Source: Candidatus Endomicrobium procryptotermitis (GTDB lineage: Bacteria > Elusimicrobiota > Endomicrobiia > Endomicrobiales > Endomicrobiaceae). Taken from it: a stretch of DNA of 64,000 nt. The notes below the pieces were generated by a model, which saw only the letters and a program-made list of their open reading frames with translations, did not search any database and was not told the DNA's origin. The stretch is from contig JAITIP010000018.1 in assembly GCA_031279415.1 (NCBI GenBank), positions 1 through 64,000 of the forward strand. Reading direction: 5' to 3'. How positions within the stretch are numbered: position 1 is the stretch's first letter; every line of letters begins with the position of its first letter. Below are positions 53,856 through 62,472 of the stretch, one piece after another. The position numbers and the translations under genes were made by a program.

Positions 53856-54035
53856 ATGAGAAAATATACAAAAGAAGAAAAGAAATCACAAACAATATCT
53901 ATGCATGCACTTGAAGTATGGCGAGGTAATAAGAAATGGTTTGATGCAGCCGGAAAACCATTAAATTGTACTGAATGCCAAAAAATCTATAAGAAAGTAT
54001 ATGGTCATATTAAAACATATTTATATCATCATTAA
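53856..54035 (+). CDS. Hypothetical 59-residue protein
   Basis: The frame from ATG 53856 gives MRKYTKEEKKSQTISMHALE, WFDAAGKPLNCTECQKIYKK and ends HIKTYLYHH. One CxxC pair suggests a half zinc ribbon. The SD is weak. It could be a small island gene or a remnant; a further 29-codon frame (54046-54135) follows. Confidence 0.35.
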   Translation: MRKYTKEEKKSQTISMHALEVWRGNKKWFDAAGKPLNCTECQKIYKKVYGHIKTYLYHH

Positions 54036-54241
54036 TATATAAAGAAATGAAAGAAAAGGGGTATTTAGAAGAAAGATATAAGACTGTTGACCCAGTTAAA
54101 CGCTCAAAATCTTTTCCTGTTTTGCCCAATTTATAGCTTTTATGTTAGATAATTGTTCAAAAATCAATAGTATAAAATGCAAGAAAGCTATTCAACTCCT
54201 ACATTTTACCCCGTATTACGTATTAGTAGATGCTTAGAACT

Positions 54242-54433
54242 TTATAAATAATTAAGAGCCTTGAAGTCTTGATTTTTTAACGGATTTTGAGGTTTTTCTT
54301 TTTCCGCATAATCAATGCTTTTCTTAATATATACAAAGTATTTAAAAGGCTGTCTATAAGCGGCTTCAGAGATGTAATTCATGCCTGAAGGTATTAAATT
54401 TTGGTTATTTGATTGTTTATAGCGTAATTCAAG
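54242..54433 (-). pseudogene. 3' remnant of a serine recombinase (copy 3)
   Basis: The minus strand reads LELRYKQSNNQNLIPSGMNY, ISEAAYRQPFKYFVYIKKSI, then a charged tail ending LKNQDFKALNYL at TAA 54242. YRQPFKYFVYIKK matches copy 1, and LELRY matches copy 2. Upstream sequence does not continue in frame, so only the C-terminus survives. It closes the island before mnmG. Confidence 0.6.
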
Positions 54434-54547
54434 GGTGGGTTATTGTGTTAATAATTATTATATATAATTACAAAATGATATTTATCCAGTTTGCATTTGG
54501 GATTTCAAAGATGTAAAATTTTCAATATTTGTAAGGAGGGTTTGGTT

Positions 54548-56335
54548 ATGGAAAACAAATACGATGTAATAGTTATCGGAGCGGGACATGCCGGCTGCGA
54601 GGCCTGTCTTGCGACCGCAAGAATGGGTTTTAAAACTCTTATAATTACTTTAAATGTCGATTCTATAGCAAGAATGCCTTGCAACCCTGCCGTCGGTGGC
54701 ATTGCAAAAGGGCAGATGGTAAGAGAAATAGACGCTATGGGCGGAGAAATGGCATGGGCAACAGACCATGCGGGGATACAATTTAAAATATTAAACAGTT
54801 CAAGAGGCCCTGCGGTTTGGTCGCCGAGAGCTCAGTGCGATAAAGAATTGTATTCCGTGTTAATGTCGAAAACGCTTCAAAATACGAAAAATCTCGATAT
54901 TTTGCAGTCTGAAGCGACTTCGTTAATCGTAAAAAATGGTAAAGTCTGCGGAGTTAAAATACTTACGGGAGAAAGAATTGAAGCAAAATCCGTAGTCGTC
55001 ACTACAGGAACGTTCTTGAGAGGAACTATACATCTTGGTAAGATGTTTTTTAATGGTGGCAGATTTAACGAAAGAGAAGCCGCTCATCTGTCAAAATCGT
55101 TAATTGAAGACTGCGGGCTTAAACTCGAGAGATTTAAAACTACCACTACTCCGCGTATCAACTCAAATTCAATAGATTATTCAAAAATGAGCGAACAGCC
55201 GGGAGACGTAAATCCCAAACCCTTTTCGCATTTCACAGAGATGGAAAGGTGGAGAAAAAATTTAAAACAAGTCTCATGTTGGCTTACTTACACAAATCCC
55301 ATAACGCATAAAATAGTCGGAGATAATATAGATTTATCATCGATACCGATAAGTAACGGTGACAGTAAAAGTCCGCGCTACTGTCCTGCCATAGAAGAAA
55401 AAATCGAAAGGTATCCGCAAAAGACAAGTCATCATATTTTTGTGGAACCCGAAGGATATAATACGAATGAAATTTACCTCAACGGCTTATACACCGGACT
55501 GCCTTTCAATTTACAGCAGCAGATGATAAACTCTATAGCCGGACTTGAACATGCAAAAGTTATCAGATACGCTTATGCTATAGAATACGATTATTCAAGT
55601 CCTTTGCAGATAAAAAAGAGTTTGGAAACAAAAACCGTAGAAAATATTTTTCTCGGAGGCCAGATTAACGGGACAACCGGATATGAAGAAGCCGCTGCAC
55701 AGGGGTTTATCGCAGGAGTAAACGCAGGCCTTAAGATTTTAGGCAGGCTTCCCTTAATACTCGGAAGAAACGAATCTTACATAGGAATTCTCATAGATGA
55801 TATAACCACAAAAGGTATGGACGAACCTTACAGGATGTTTACATCACGTGCGGAATACAGGCTTTCAATAAGAAATGACAATGCGGATTTGCGGCTTATG
55901 GACATAGGCCGTTCAATAGGGCTTATTTCTGACGCTATGTACAAAAAGTTTGAATTGTACAAAAAAACTCTAACGGATATTTATGAAGGAAACGAAGAAA
56001 ATATTCCTACAGATGAAGAACTGGCACCTTGGTCGCTTGAAAAAGTTAAGGAAGAGCTTTATATACACAAAAAATATGAAGGGTATATTGAAATACAAGA
56101 TAAAATGGCTGCAAAAATGAAAAAAAGTGAAGACCGTAGAATTCCAGACGATTTCGATTATAGTAAACTCGTTTCTCTTTCTGCAGAAACCAAGCAGAGA
56201 CTTTTTGAAGTGAAACCTCAAACTCTTGGACAAGCCGCAAGAATACATGCCATAAAACCTTCAGATATTGCCATTTTGACGGTTTATCTCGAAAAAGAAA
56301 GAAAACGGAGAAAAAATGAAAAACAAATCCATTGA
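54548..56335 (+). CDS. mnmG: tRNA uridine-34 modification enzyme MnmG (GidA)
   Basis: MnmG (595 residues) with MnmE installs carboxymethylaminomethyl at wobble U34. ATG 54548 with a GGAGGG SD gives MENKYDVIVIGAGHAGCEAC, the FAD-binding start; the frame is open from 54491. Other signatures are MPCNPAVGGIAKGQMVREID, GTFLRGTIHLGKMFFNGGRF, and GQINGTTGYEEAAAQGFIAG. C-terminal helices including YEGYIEIQDKMAAKMKKSED bind MnmE and tRNA. It is the first housekeeping gene after the island. Confidence 0.97.
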   Translation: MENKYDVIVIGAGHAGCEACLATARMGFKTLIITLNVDSIARMPCNPAVGGIAKGQMVREIDAMGGEMAWATDHAGIQFKILNSSRGPAVWSPRAQCDKELYSVLMSKTLQNTKNLDILQSEATSLIVKNGKVCGVKILTGERIEAKSVVVTTGTFLRGTIHLGKMFFNGGRFNEREAAHLSKSLIEDCGLKLERFKTTTTPRINSNSIDYSKMSEQPGDVNPKPFSHFTEMERWRKNLKQVSCWLTYTNPITHKIVGDNIDLSSIPISNGDSKSPRYCPAIEEKIERYPQKTSHHIFVEPEGYNTNEIYLNGLYTGLPFNLQQQMINSIAGLEHAKVIRYAYAIEYDYSSPLQIKKSLETKTVENIFLGGQINGTTGYEEAAAQGFIAGVNAGLKILGRLPLILGRNESYIGILIDDITTKGMDEPYRMFTSRAEYRLSIRNDNADLRLMDIGRSIGLISDAMYKKFELYKKTLTDIYEGNEENIPTDEELAPWSLEKVKEELYIHKKYEGYIEIQDKMAAKMKKSEDRRIPDDFDYSKLVSLSAETKQRLFEVKPQTLGQAARIHAIKPSDIAILTVYLEKERKRRKNEKQIH

Positions 56336-56414
56336 TATTTATTTTTTTGGCGGAACAGGAAGCATCTATCTGTCCGCTAAAAAAATTGTGGAAATATTTC
56401 ATAAAGACGAATGA
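56316..56414 (+). pseudogene. Flavodoxin-like N-terminal remnant
   Basis: ATG 56316 overlaps the mnmG end and has GGAG upstream. The 32 residues include DIYFFGGTGSIYLSAKKIVE, resembling the 'YFSGTGN....AK.I' FMN loop of EFR1/flavodoxin-like proteins. It stops at 56412-56414, so a longer gene was probably truncated. Confidence 0.4.
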
Positions 56415-56468
56415 ACTGTAAATATTATCCACCCTATCTCTTTGTTTAGCATTACTATAATTTAATTT

Positions 56469-56729
56469 TTAATTTGTTTGTATTTTTTCATTCCTGCTTT
56501 TTACAAACTTATCCCTGTTATTCACATCAAACTGGATTTGTCTGCAAAAAGAAAAAGAATCAAAAAGAGAATTAACGACATGCCCTGCCTCAACTTCTTT
56601 TCCTTCTTTAAAAAACAAATGGCAACTATCAGAAATAACAAAAATATCAACTTTGTTTTTGCAAATAACTTCAGATGCTGTGTTTAACATAGTGAACTTG
56701 GTAAATATAAAAACAGATTGAAAGTTCAT
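56469..56729 (-). CDS. Uncertain 86-residue minus-strand ORF
   Basis: An open frame reads MNFQSVFIFTKFTMLNTASE, CKNKVDIFVISDSCHLFFKE and KEVEAGHVVNSLFDSFSFCR. The middle is protein-like, and this is the only substantial frame in the mnmG-tpiA spacer. No SD is visible and its start overlaps the tpiA promoter. It may be a remnant. Family not recognised. Confidence 0.3.
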   Translation of the reverse strand: MNFQSVFIFTKFTMLNTASEVICKNKVDIFVISDSCHLFFKEGKEVEAGHVVNSLFDSFSFCRQIQFDVNNRDKFVKSRNEKIQTN

Positions 56730-56746
56730 TTAGAATCTGGTAAAAT
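56718..56746 (+). promoter_or_regulatory. Promoter of the tpiA-pduL-rpiB operon
   Basis: TTGAAA (56718-56723) and TAAAAT (56741-56746) are 17 bases apart, each one base from consensus, 41 bases before the tpiA ATG. Confidence 0.7.
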
Positions 56747-56786
56747 TTTACTCTATAAATAATATGACAAAAAGGAGAAAGCAGTC

Positions 56787-57542
56787 ATGAGAAAGCCGTT
56801 GATGGCAGGAAACTGGAAGATGAACAAAACAGTTGAAGAAGCGGTAAGCATGGTAAAGGCTTTGAAAAAAGCAGTATCGGATATTGAAGATGTAGAAATT
56901 TTAATTTGTCCTGCGTTCACCGCTCTTTACGCGGTAAATAATGAAATTAAAGGCACTAATATAAATTTGGGTGCACAAAATCTTTTCTGGGAAGCAAAAG
57001 GCGCGTTCACTGGAGAAATTTCTCCGTACATGGTAAAAGATGCGGGCTGTTCTTATGTGATAATAGGACATTCGGAAAGAAGGCAGTATTTCGCCGAAAC
57101 CGATGAGACGGTAAACAAAAGAGTAAAAGCCGCTTTTTCAGCCGATCTCATTCCGGTCGTATGCGTCGGAGAAACTCTTGAAGAAAGAGAAAAAAACATG
57201 ACTTTTAAAGTTATCGAAACACAGATAAGAGGTGGTTTGGCGAATTTGAGTGAGGAAGAAGCCTCAGCAATAGTCATAGCTTATGAGCCTGTTTGGGCTA
57301 TAGGCACAGGAAAAACTGCAACGCCGCTGCAAGCTCAGGAAGTGCACGACTATATAAGAAAACTCTATAAAGAAATATATAAAGATGCTGCTGCTGACAA
57401 AATAAGGATTCTTTATGGAGGTTCGGTAAATCCAAAAAACGTTTCCGACCTTATGAAACAGCCGGATATAGACGGCGGTTTGGTAGGCGGAGCAAGCCTT
57501 GAAGCTGAATCATTCTCGCAATTAGTAAAATATTCAAAATGA
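56787..57542 (+). CDS. tpiA: Triosephosphate isomerase
   Basis: TpiA (251 residues) interconverts dihydroxyacetone phosphate and glyceraldehyde-3-phosphate. The catalytic Lys11 is in MAGNWKMNKT, His in IIGHSERRQYFAETDE, and Glu in VIAYEPVWAIGTGKTATPLQ. The phosphate loop is RILYGGSVNPKNV. ATG 56787 has AAAGGAG upstream. It overlaps pduL by 4 bases. Confidence 0.98.
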   Translation: MRKPLMAGNWKMNKTVEEAVSMVKALKKAVSDIEDVEILICPAFTALYAVNNEIKGTNINLGAQNLFWEAKGAFTGEISPYMVKDAGCSYVIIGHSERRQYFAETDETVNKRVKAAFSADLIPVVCVGETLEEREKNMTFKVIETQIRGGLANLSEEEASAIVIAYEPVWAIGTGKTATPLQAQEVHDYIRKLYKEIYKDAAADKIRILYGGSVNPKNVSDLMKQPDIDGGLVGGASLEAESFSQLVKYSK

Positions 57543-58120
57543 AAAACAAAAAATTCATAACCGTAAATGTGTCTAACAGGCACATTCATTTGACCAGAGA
57601 GCATGTCGAAGCTCTTTTCGGAGAAGGTTACAGACTCAGCGTAAAGAAAGTTCTTATGCAGCCCCAGCAGTTTTCCGCTAATGAAGTCGTTGACGTTTTG
57701 GGACCGAAAGCCGCTCTTGAAAATGTTAGAATCGTAGGACCCGAAAGAATTCAGACACAGGTAGAAATTACCGCGGCAGAAGCAAGAAAAATAGGCGTTG
57801 AGACTTTTGTCAGATTGTCCGGCGATTTGAAAGGAACAGCCGGAGTTATTTTAAAAAGTGCAAAAGGCGCAGTCGAACTTAAAGAAGGCTGCATAGTGGC
57901 AAAAAGGCATCTGCATTTTCCGCCACGAGATGCGGCGGAAATGAAACTTAAAAATGGAGATGTAGTTTCCGTAAAAGTTTCAGGAGAAAGAGCACTGTCT
58001 TTTGAAAACATGGTAGTAAGAATTGATGAAAAAAACGCTGAAATAGAATGTCATTTGGATATAGATGAAGCCAATGCGGCATTGATAAAAAGCGGTGATA
58101 AAGTGGAAATAATAAAATGA
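57539..58120 (+). CDS. pduL: PduL-type phosphate acyltransferase
   Basis: This 193-residue zinc enzyme converts acyl-CoA and phosphate to acyl phosphate. The two metal-binding motifs are VSNRHIHLTREHV (His15, His17) and AKRHLHFPPRDAAE. The protein starts almost directly at its first motif, without the N-terminal encapsulation peptide used by microcompartment PduL, and no shell genes are nearby. It therefore probably acts in the cytoplasm as a general phosphotransacetylase (inference). It overlaps tpiA and rpiB by 4 bases each. Confidence 0.93.
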   Translation: MKNKKFITVNVSNRHIHLTREHVEALFGEGYRLSVKKVLMQPQQFSANEVVDVLGPKAALENVRIVGPERIQTQVEITAAEARKIGVETFVRLSGDLKGTAGVILKSAKGAVELKEGCIVAKRHLHFPPRDAAEMKLKNGDVVSVKVSGERALSFENMVVRIDEKNAEIECHLDIDEANAALIKSGDKVEIIK

Positions 58121-58578
58121 AAAAAATAACAAAAGTGGCGTTTGGAAATGATCACGCAGCAGCGGAAGTAAGAAATACAGTTAAACAATATCTGACAAGC
58201 ATAGGATATGAAATAGAAGATTTCGGTTATGAAGGTACCGGAATCTGTGATTATCCTGACTATGCCGAAAAAGTGGCATATGCGGTTCTTCAGGGGAGAG
58301 CCGACAAAGGAGTTCTCATATGCGGTAGCGGAATAGGTATGTGCATTGCTGCCAATAAAGTTAACGGAATAATTGCCGCTCCATGTTGGGACGAAGATAC
58401 GGCCGCTCTGGCAGCGCAGCATAATTGTGCAGATATTTTGTGTCTCGGTTCGAGAAAGGCGACCGTAAGCGAACTTTGCCACAGAATAAAAATATGGCTT
58501 GAAACTTCTTTTGAAGCCCGTCATGAAAAAAGAATAATAAAAATAAAAAAAATTGAGGAAGCACAATGCAAAGTTTAA
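58117..58578 (+). CDS. rpiB: Ribose-5-phosphate isomerase B
   Basis: RpiB (153 residues) interconverts ribose-5-phosphate and ribulose-5-phosphate. VAFGNDHAAAEVRNTVKQYL opens the Rossmann-like domain; VLICGSGIGMCIAANKVNGI holds the active-site region; NCADILCLGSRKAT follows. It is of the RpiB/LacAB family, where allose-6-phosphate isomerase activity is the main alternative. With the transketolase genes 4 kb downstream it fits a non-oxidative pentose phosphate pathway. Confidence 0.93.
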   Translation: MKKITKVAFGNDHAAAEVRNTVKQYLTSIGYEIEDFGYEGTGICDYPDYAEKVAYAVLQGRADKGVLICGSGIGMCIAANKVNGIIAAPCWDEDTAALAAQHNCADILCLGSRKATVSELCHRIKIWLETSFEARHEKRIIKIKKIEEAQCKV

Positions 58579-58691
58579 TTGTGTCTGCCTTTGATATAAA
58601 TATGAAAGAAAATTTATTGTGGCGGCTAAATGCAGTTATGTATACGCTTCCTGACTGGGATATAAGAGACGGCTTGAGGTTTGAAAAATGA
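58566..58691 (+). CDS. Small 41-residue ORF coupled to rpiB
   Basis: ATG 58566 lies 7 bases after GAGGAA, inside the last codons of rpiB. The product is MQSLIVSAFDINMKENLLWR through GLRFEK, and its stop overlaps the next ATG as ATGA. The tight packing on both sides argues that it is translated. No family or motif recognised. Confidence 0.55.
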   Translation: MQSLIVSAFDINMKENLLWRLNAVMYTLPDWDIRDGLRFEK

Positions 58692-59305
58692 TAAAAAAAA
58701 TATTTTTAATGACTGCCTTTTTTCTTGTTTTACAGGCTTGCGCTACTCCGACGGTCATAATAAAGCAGGACTATGATTTTGCTTCGGTAAGAAGCGTAAG
58801 AGTCGGAAAATTTGTTTCGAACACCGATTATTCAAATTCCGGCAGCGTGGTGCAAAACGCTTTTATAAGGCATCTTCTTGCGAAAGGATACAATGTGAAA
58901 GCCGGTCATGATACGCAAAGCGATGTAATTATCAGAGGAAGCGTTACGACATATGTTCCCGATAAAAAATATCTTATCAGGCTTCCGGAAGAAAACAATT
59001 TTTATAACAGAAATTCAAGACATGCGTATACCGTAATTTATGCAAGCGATATTACTGAGATAAGCGGTTCTACGATGTACGATTTGGGTCCTGCTTTAGG
59101 ATTAAACGAGCCGAATAAAATTATGGCAAGCAATGCGACGGTAGGAGTTTATGCATATATGGAAGACAGCGAAACCGGAGAAATAGTTTGGTCGGACTCA
59201 TATACGTATGAAGGGCTGGATTTGTCATCAACGCTTGAAGGCGCTGTAAAATACGTATTAAGGTCTTTGCCTGTTCTTAATCGCAACGATGGAATAATAA
59301 AATGA
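58688..59305 (+). CDS. Putative lipoprotein
   Basis: This 205-residue protein has a type II signal peptide MIKKIFLMTAFFLVLQACAT with lipobox LQAC (Cys18). The mature domain has a beta-alpha plan with FASVRSVRVGKFVSNTDYSN, LAKGYNVKAGHDTQSDVIIR and a late MEDSETGEIVWSDSYTYEG. The last resembles outer-membrane lipoproteins that assemble envelope complexes (for example DUF4136/CsgG-related domains), but I cannot name the family. It is the last gene of the tpiA operon. Confidence 0.75.
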   Translation: MIKKIFLMTAFFLVLQACATPTVIIKQDYDFASVRSVRVGKFVSNTDYSNSGSVVQNAFIRHLLAKGYNVKAGHDTQSDVIIRGSVTTYVPDKKYLIRLPEENNFYNRNSRHAYTVIYASDITEISGSTMYDLGPALGLNEPNKIMASNATVGVYAYMEDSETGEIVWSDSYTYEGLDLSSTLEGAVKYVLRSLPVLNRNDGIIK

Positions 59306-59368
59306 AAACGTTTTTCAGCAGCCACTGAGAAGAATTCGAATTTATTTTTTCCATTACACCATACTGTA

Positions 59369-59374
59369 TATAAT
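59369..59374 (+). promoter_or_regulatory. Possible -10 element before the DUF4139 gene
   Basis: A perfect TATAAT lies 55 bases before ATG 59429. No good -35 hexamer is present at the right distance. Confidence 0.35.
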
Positions 59375-59428
59375 AAATAGCAGCACGTTTAGAAATTAAT
59401 ATTTTAATGGAAATAACAGGGAGGCATA

Positions 59429-60778
59429 ATGAAAAAGTTTTCGACTTTTATTCTGTCATTAGTTTTTTTGTCGGTACAATGCTATGCTGAAGTTGCCGTA
59501 ACTGTATATAACAATAACCGTGCACTTGTAAAGGAAGTAAGGGATGTGTCACTTAAAAAAGGCGCTCAGACGCTTGAGTTTGACAATGTCGCTTCACAGA
59601 TAGACCCAACAAGCGTTCTGCCGAAATTTTTAAGCGACGCTTCAAAAATCAAAATTCTTGAACAGAATTTTGATTACGATTTAGTCAGCACGGAGAAACT
59701 TCTCACAAAATACATAGGCAAGGACATTGAAATTGAAAGAACAGGAGAAGACAAAAGAAGTAAACTTGCCGGTAAGTTATTGTCCGTTTCCGGAGGGCTG
59801 GTCGTTCAATCATCAAATAAAATAGTAATAAATCCGCAGGGCGAAATTTCTCTTTCGAAACTTCCTGAAAATTTGAGATTGAAACCCACGCTTGTATGGC
59901 TTATCGACAGTGAACTTTTTGGAACAAAAAAAATGGAAGTTTCCTATCAAACCGGAGGCATGAGCTGGAATGCTGATTATGTTTTGGTAACCGATGAAAA
60001 AGATACAAAAGCCGATATTACCGGTTGGGTGACTTTGCATAATAACAGCGGCGCAGAATTTAAAGATGCTAAACTTAAACTTATCGCCGGAGACGTAAAT
60101 ATTGTCCGTCCCGCCTTGTCAGGAAGGAGAGAAGTATGGGATTTAAAAATGGACAAAACGGCGAACATTCAGTCATTTCAGGAGAAATCGTTTTTTGAAT
60201 ACCATATTTACGAACTACAAAGAAAATCAACGATTAAAAATAATGAAATAAAGCAGATAGAGTTTATTACCGCTTCAAACGTTCCGGTAAAAAAAGTTTT
60301 TACTTATAACGGTGCGCAAAACGATACTAAAGTAACAGTAAATCTTGACTTTAAAAACTCCAAAGAAAATAATCTTGGAATTCCACTGCCAAAAGGAAGG
60401 ATAAGAGTAAATAAATATGACGGTGATTCAATGGAATTTATAGGAGAAGACAATATCGATCATACAGCAAAAGACGTGAAGCTTTCTATTTATATAGGAA
60501 ACGCTTTTGACATAACAGGAGAAAGAAAGCAGACAAGTTACAAAAACATCTCTTCAAAAAGCGTTGAAGAAAGCTATAAAATAACTTTAAAAAATAGCAA
60601 AAACACGACGGTTGAAGTCAATGTAGTCGAATCTATGTACAGATGGAATAATTGGGAGATAACACAGAAATCGGACGTTTTTACAAAAAAAGATTCCAGA
60701 ACGGTGGAATTTTTGGTAACTGTTCCCGCAAACGGCGAAAAGGAAATTGCTTATACTGTAAAATATTGGTGGAAATAA
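59429..60778 (+). CDS. DUF4139-domain exported protein
   Basis: This 449-residue protein has a signal peptide (MKKFSTFILSLVFLSVQCYA). The mature part begins VAVTVYNNNRALVKEVRDVS and contains TGGMSWNADYVLVTDE and LHNNSGAEFKDAKLKLIAGD, typical of the DUF4139 family. The C-terminus ends with VPANGEKEIAYTVKYWW. The function of the family is unknown; export to periplasm or outer membrane is likely. A decayed tandem copy follows after 11 bases. Confidence 0.85.
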   Translation: MKKFSTFILSLVFLSVQCYAEVAVTVYNNNRALVKEVRDVSLKKGAQTLEFDNVASQIDPTSVLPKFLSDASKIKILEQNFDYDLVSTEKLLTKYIGKDIEIERTGEDKRSKLAGKLLSVSGGLVVQSSNKIVINPQGEISLSKLPENLRLKPTLVWLIDSELFGTKKMEVSYQTGGMSWNADYVLVTDEKDTKADITGWVTLHNNSGAEFKDAKLKLIAGDVNIVRPALSGRREVWDLKMDKTANIQSFQEKSFFEYHIYELQRKSTIKNNEIKQIEFITASNVPVKKVFTYNGAQNDTKVTVNLDFKNSKENNLGIPLPKGRIRVNKYDGDSMEFIGEDNIDHTAKDVKLSIYIGNAFDITGERKQTSYKNISSKSVEESYKITLKNSKNTTVEVNVVESMYRWNNWEITQKSDVFTKKDSRTVEFLVTVPANGEKEIAYTVKYWWK

Positions 60779-60789
60779 AAGGATAGGTT

Positions 60790-61711
60790 ATGAAAAAAAT
60801 ATTTTTCTTATCTATCTTATTGTCTTTTTTTGCCAGATTTGTCTCAGCTGATGTTGCCATAACAGTTTACAATAACAATAAAGCGCTGATAAAAGAAACA
60901 AGAGAAATTATGCTTAAAGAAGGCGTTCAGACTGTTCGGCTGAAAAAGATATAAAAGCCGATATTATAGGCTTGGTAACTTTAAATAATAACAGTGGTGC
61001 AGAATTTAAAGATGCAAAATTAAAACTTGTGGCTGGCGATGTAAAAAATATATCGCCGCCTAAAAATATAGCGCAGGATGAATTAATGGTGTTTAAAACA
61101 GCCGACATTGGGCAGTCTTCCAAATCTTATTTTCAGGAGAAATCGTTTTTTGAATACCATATTTATGAACTGCAAAGAAAATCTGCGATTAAAAATAACG
61201 AAATAAAACAGATAGAGTTCATTTCAGCGAGAAATGTTCCGATAAAAAAAGTTTTCACTTATAATGGCGTACAAAATGGAAACAAAGTAACAGTAACCCT
61301 TGAATTTAAAAATTCCAAAGAAAATAATCTGGGAATTCCATTGCCTAAAGGGAGAGTGCGAGTAAATAAGTATGACGGCAATTCAATGGAATTTATAGGA
61401 GAAGACAATATCGATCATACAGCAAAAGACGCTAAACTTTCGATATAAAGGGAGAAAGGGAACGTACGCATTATACGAACTTTGCCCATAATAAAACTAT
61501 TGAGGAAACCTATAAAATAACTGTAAAAAACAGTAAAAACAACGCTATTAACGTAAATATCGTCGAACCTATGTAGAATCGGAAAGAATGGAAAATCATT
61601 GAAAGCTCTGTGAAATTTAATAAGAAAAATTCGCATACTGTAGAAGTTTTGATAAACGTAGCAGCTAATTCGGAAAAGACAGAGACTTACACGGTAAGAT
61701 ACTCATGGTAA
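60790..61711 (+). pseudogene. Decayed tandem copy of the DUF4139 gene
   Basis: ATG 60790 gives MKKIFFLSILLSFFARFVSA with DVAITVYNNNKALIKETREI, matching the upstream gene, then a deletion of over 100 codons with a frameshift at about 60940. The text resumes as AEKDIKADIIGLVTLNNNSG and runs to 61448, where a second deletion/frameshift occurs. A third block (ERERTHYTNFAHNKTIEETY) contains an in-frame TAG after NIVEPM and ends VRYSW at 61711. Stretches near 61131-61187 and 61380-61431 are almost identical in DNA to the intact copy. Confidence 0.9.
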
Positions 61712-62349
61712 ATGGAATAGAAAAATATATCGATTATACGCTGCTCAAACCCGATACGCCTTTTGACATGTTTGAAAGGCTTTGCGCCGATGCCGAAAAA
61801 TATCGGTTTTATTCTGTTTGTGTTCCTCCTTATGTCGTGAAAGAGTGTAAAAAGTTTCTTAAAAATTCTAAAGTAAAAATTACAACCGTTATAGGTTTTC
61901 CTTTAGGATACAATTCGACGCAGACAAAATTATTTGAAATGCAAAAAGCTATATCCGATGGAGCCGATGAAACAGACATAGTAATGAACGTATCGGCTTT
62001 TAAATCTGGCAGAACCAATTATGTGCTAAACGAGTTAAAAGAACTCAGAAAATCGGCTGGAAAAAGTGTTCTCAAAATCATTATTGAAAGCTGTTGTTTA
62101 AGTAAAGAAGAAATCGCGGCAGTTTGCGCTCTAGTGTCGGAAAGTGGTGCAGATTTTGTTAAAACTTCGACGGGGTTTGGTTCCGGTGGTGCAAAAATCG
62201 GAGATATAAAATTGATAAAAAATTCCATTCCCCGGCATATAAAAATAAAAGCTTCCGGATGTATAAAAACTTTACAGCAAGCGCAGGAGTTTATAAAAGC
62301 AGGAGCTTCAAGAATAGGTACATCGTCACTTTTAAGTGCAGAATTTTAA
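61705..62349 (+). CDS. deoC: Deoxyribose-phosphate aldolase
   Basis: DeoC (214 residues) splits deoxyribose-5-phosphate to acetaldehyde and glyceraldehyde-3-phosphate. Signatures are YIDYTLLKPD at the N-terminus, ITTVIGFPLGYNSTQTKLFE, and the Schiff-base lysine in ADFVKTSTGFGSGGA. IKASGCIKTLQQAQEFIKAG forms the phosphate site. The start ATG 61705 overlaps the last codons of the decayed DUF4139 copy by 7 bases and lacks a strong SD. Its product feeds triose phosphates made by the same region's enzymes. Confidence 0.95.
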   Translation: MVNGIEKYIDYTLLKPDTPFDMFERLCADAEKYRFYSVCVPPYVVKECKKFLKNSKVKITTVIGFPLGYNSTQTKLFEMQKAISDGADETDIVMNVSAFKSGRTNYVLNELKELRKSAGKSVLKIIIESCCLSKEEIAAVCALVSESGADFVKTSTGFGSGGAKIGDIKLIKNSIPRHIKIKASGCIKTLQQAQEFIKAGASRIGTSSLLSAEF

Positions 62350-62472
62350 ATGGGAAATATGGAGATGTAAAGCTGCATTTGAAAAGATATAAGTGATTTT
62401 CTCAAGCGGCTTAATTCCGGCAGTTATGTCAAAAAGATGAAATTTAATAGCATTGTAAAAAAGGAGCTGTAA

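Noticed and set aside
54434-54547. Second tRNA-Asp 3' end as attR at the island's right border
   Set aside because: No match to the tRNA 3' half was found by eye in this stretch.
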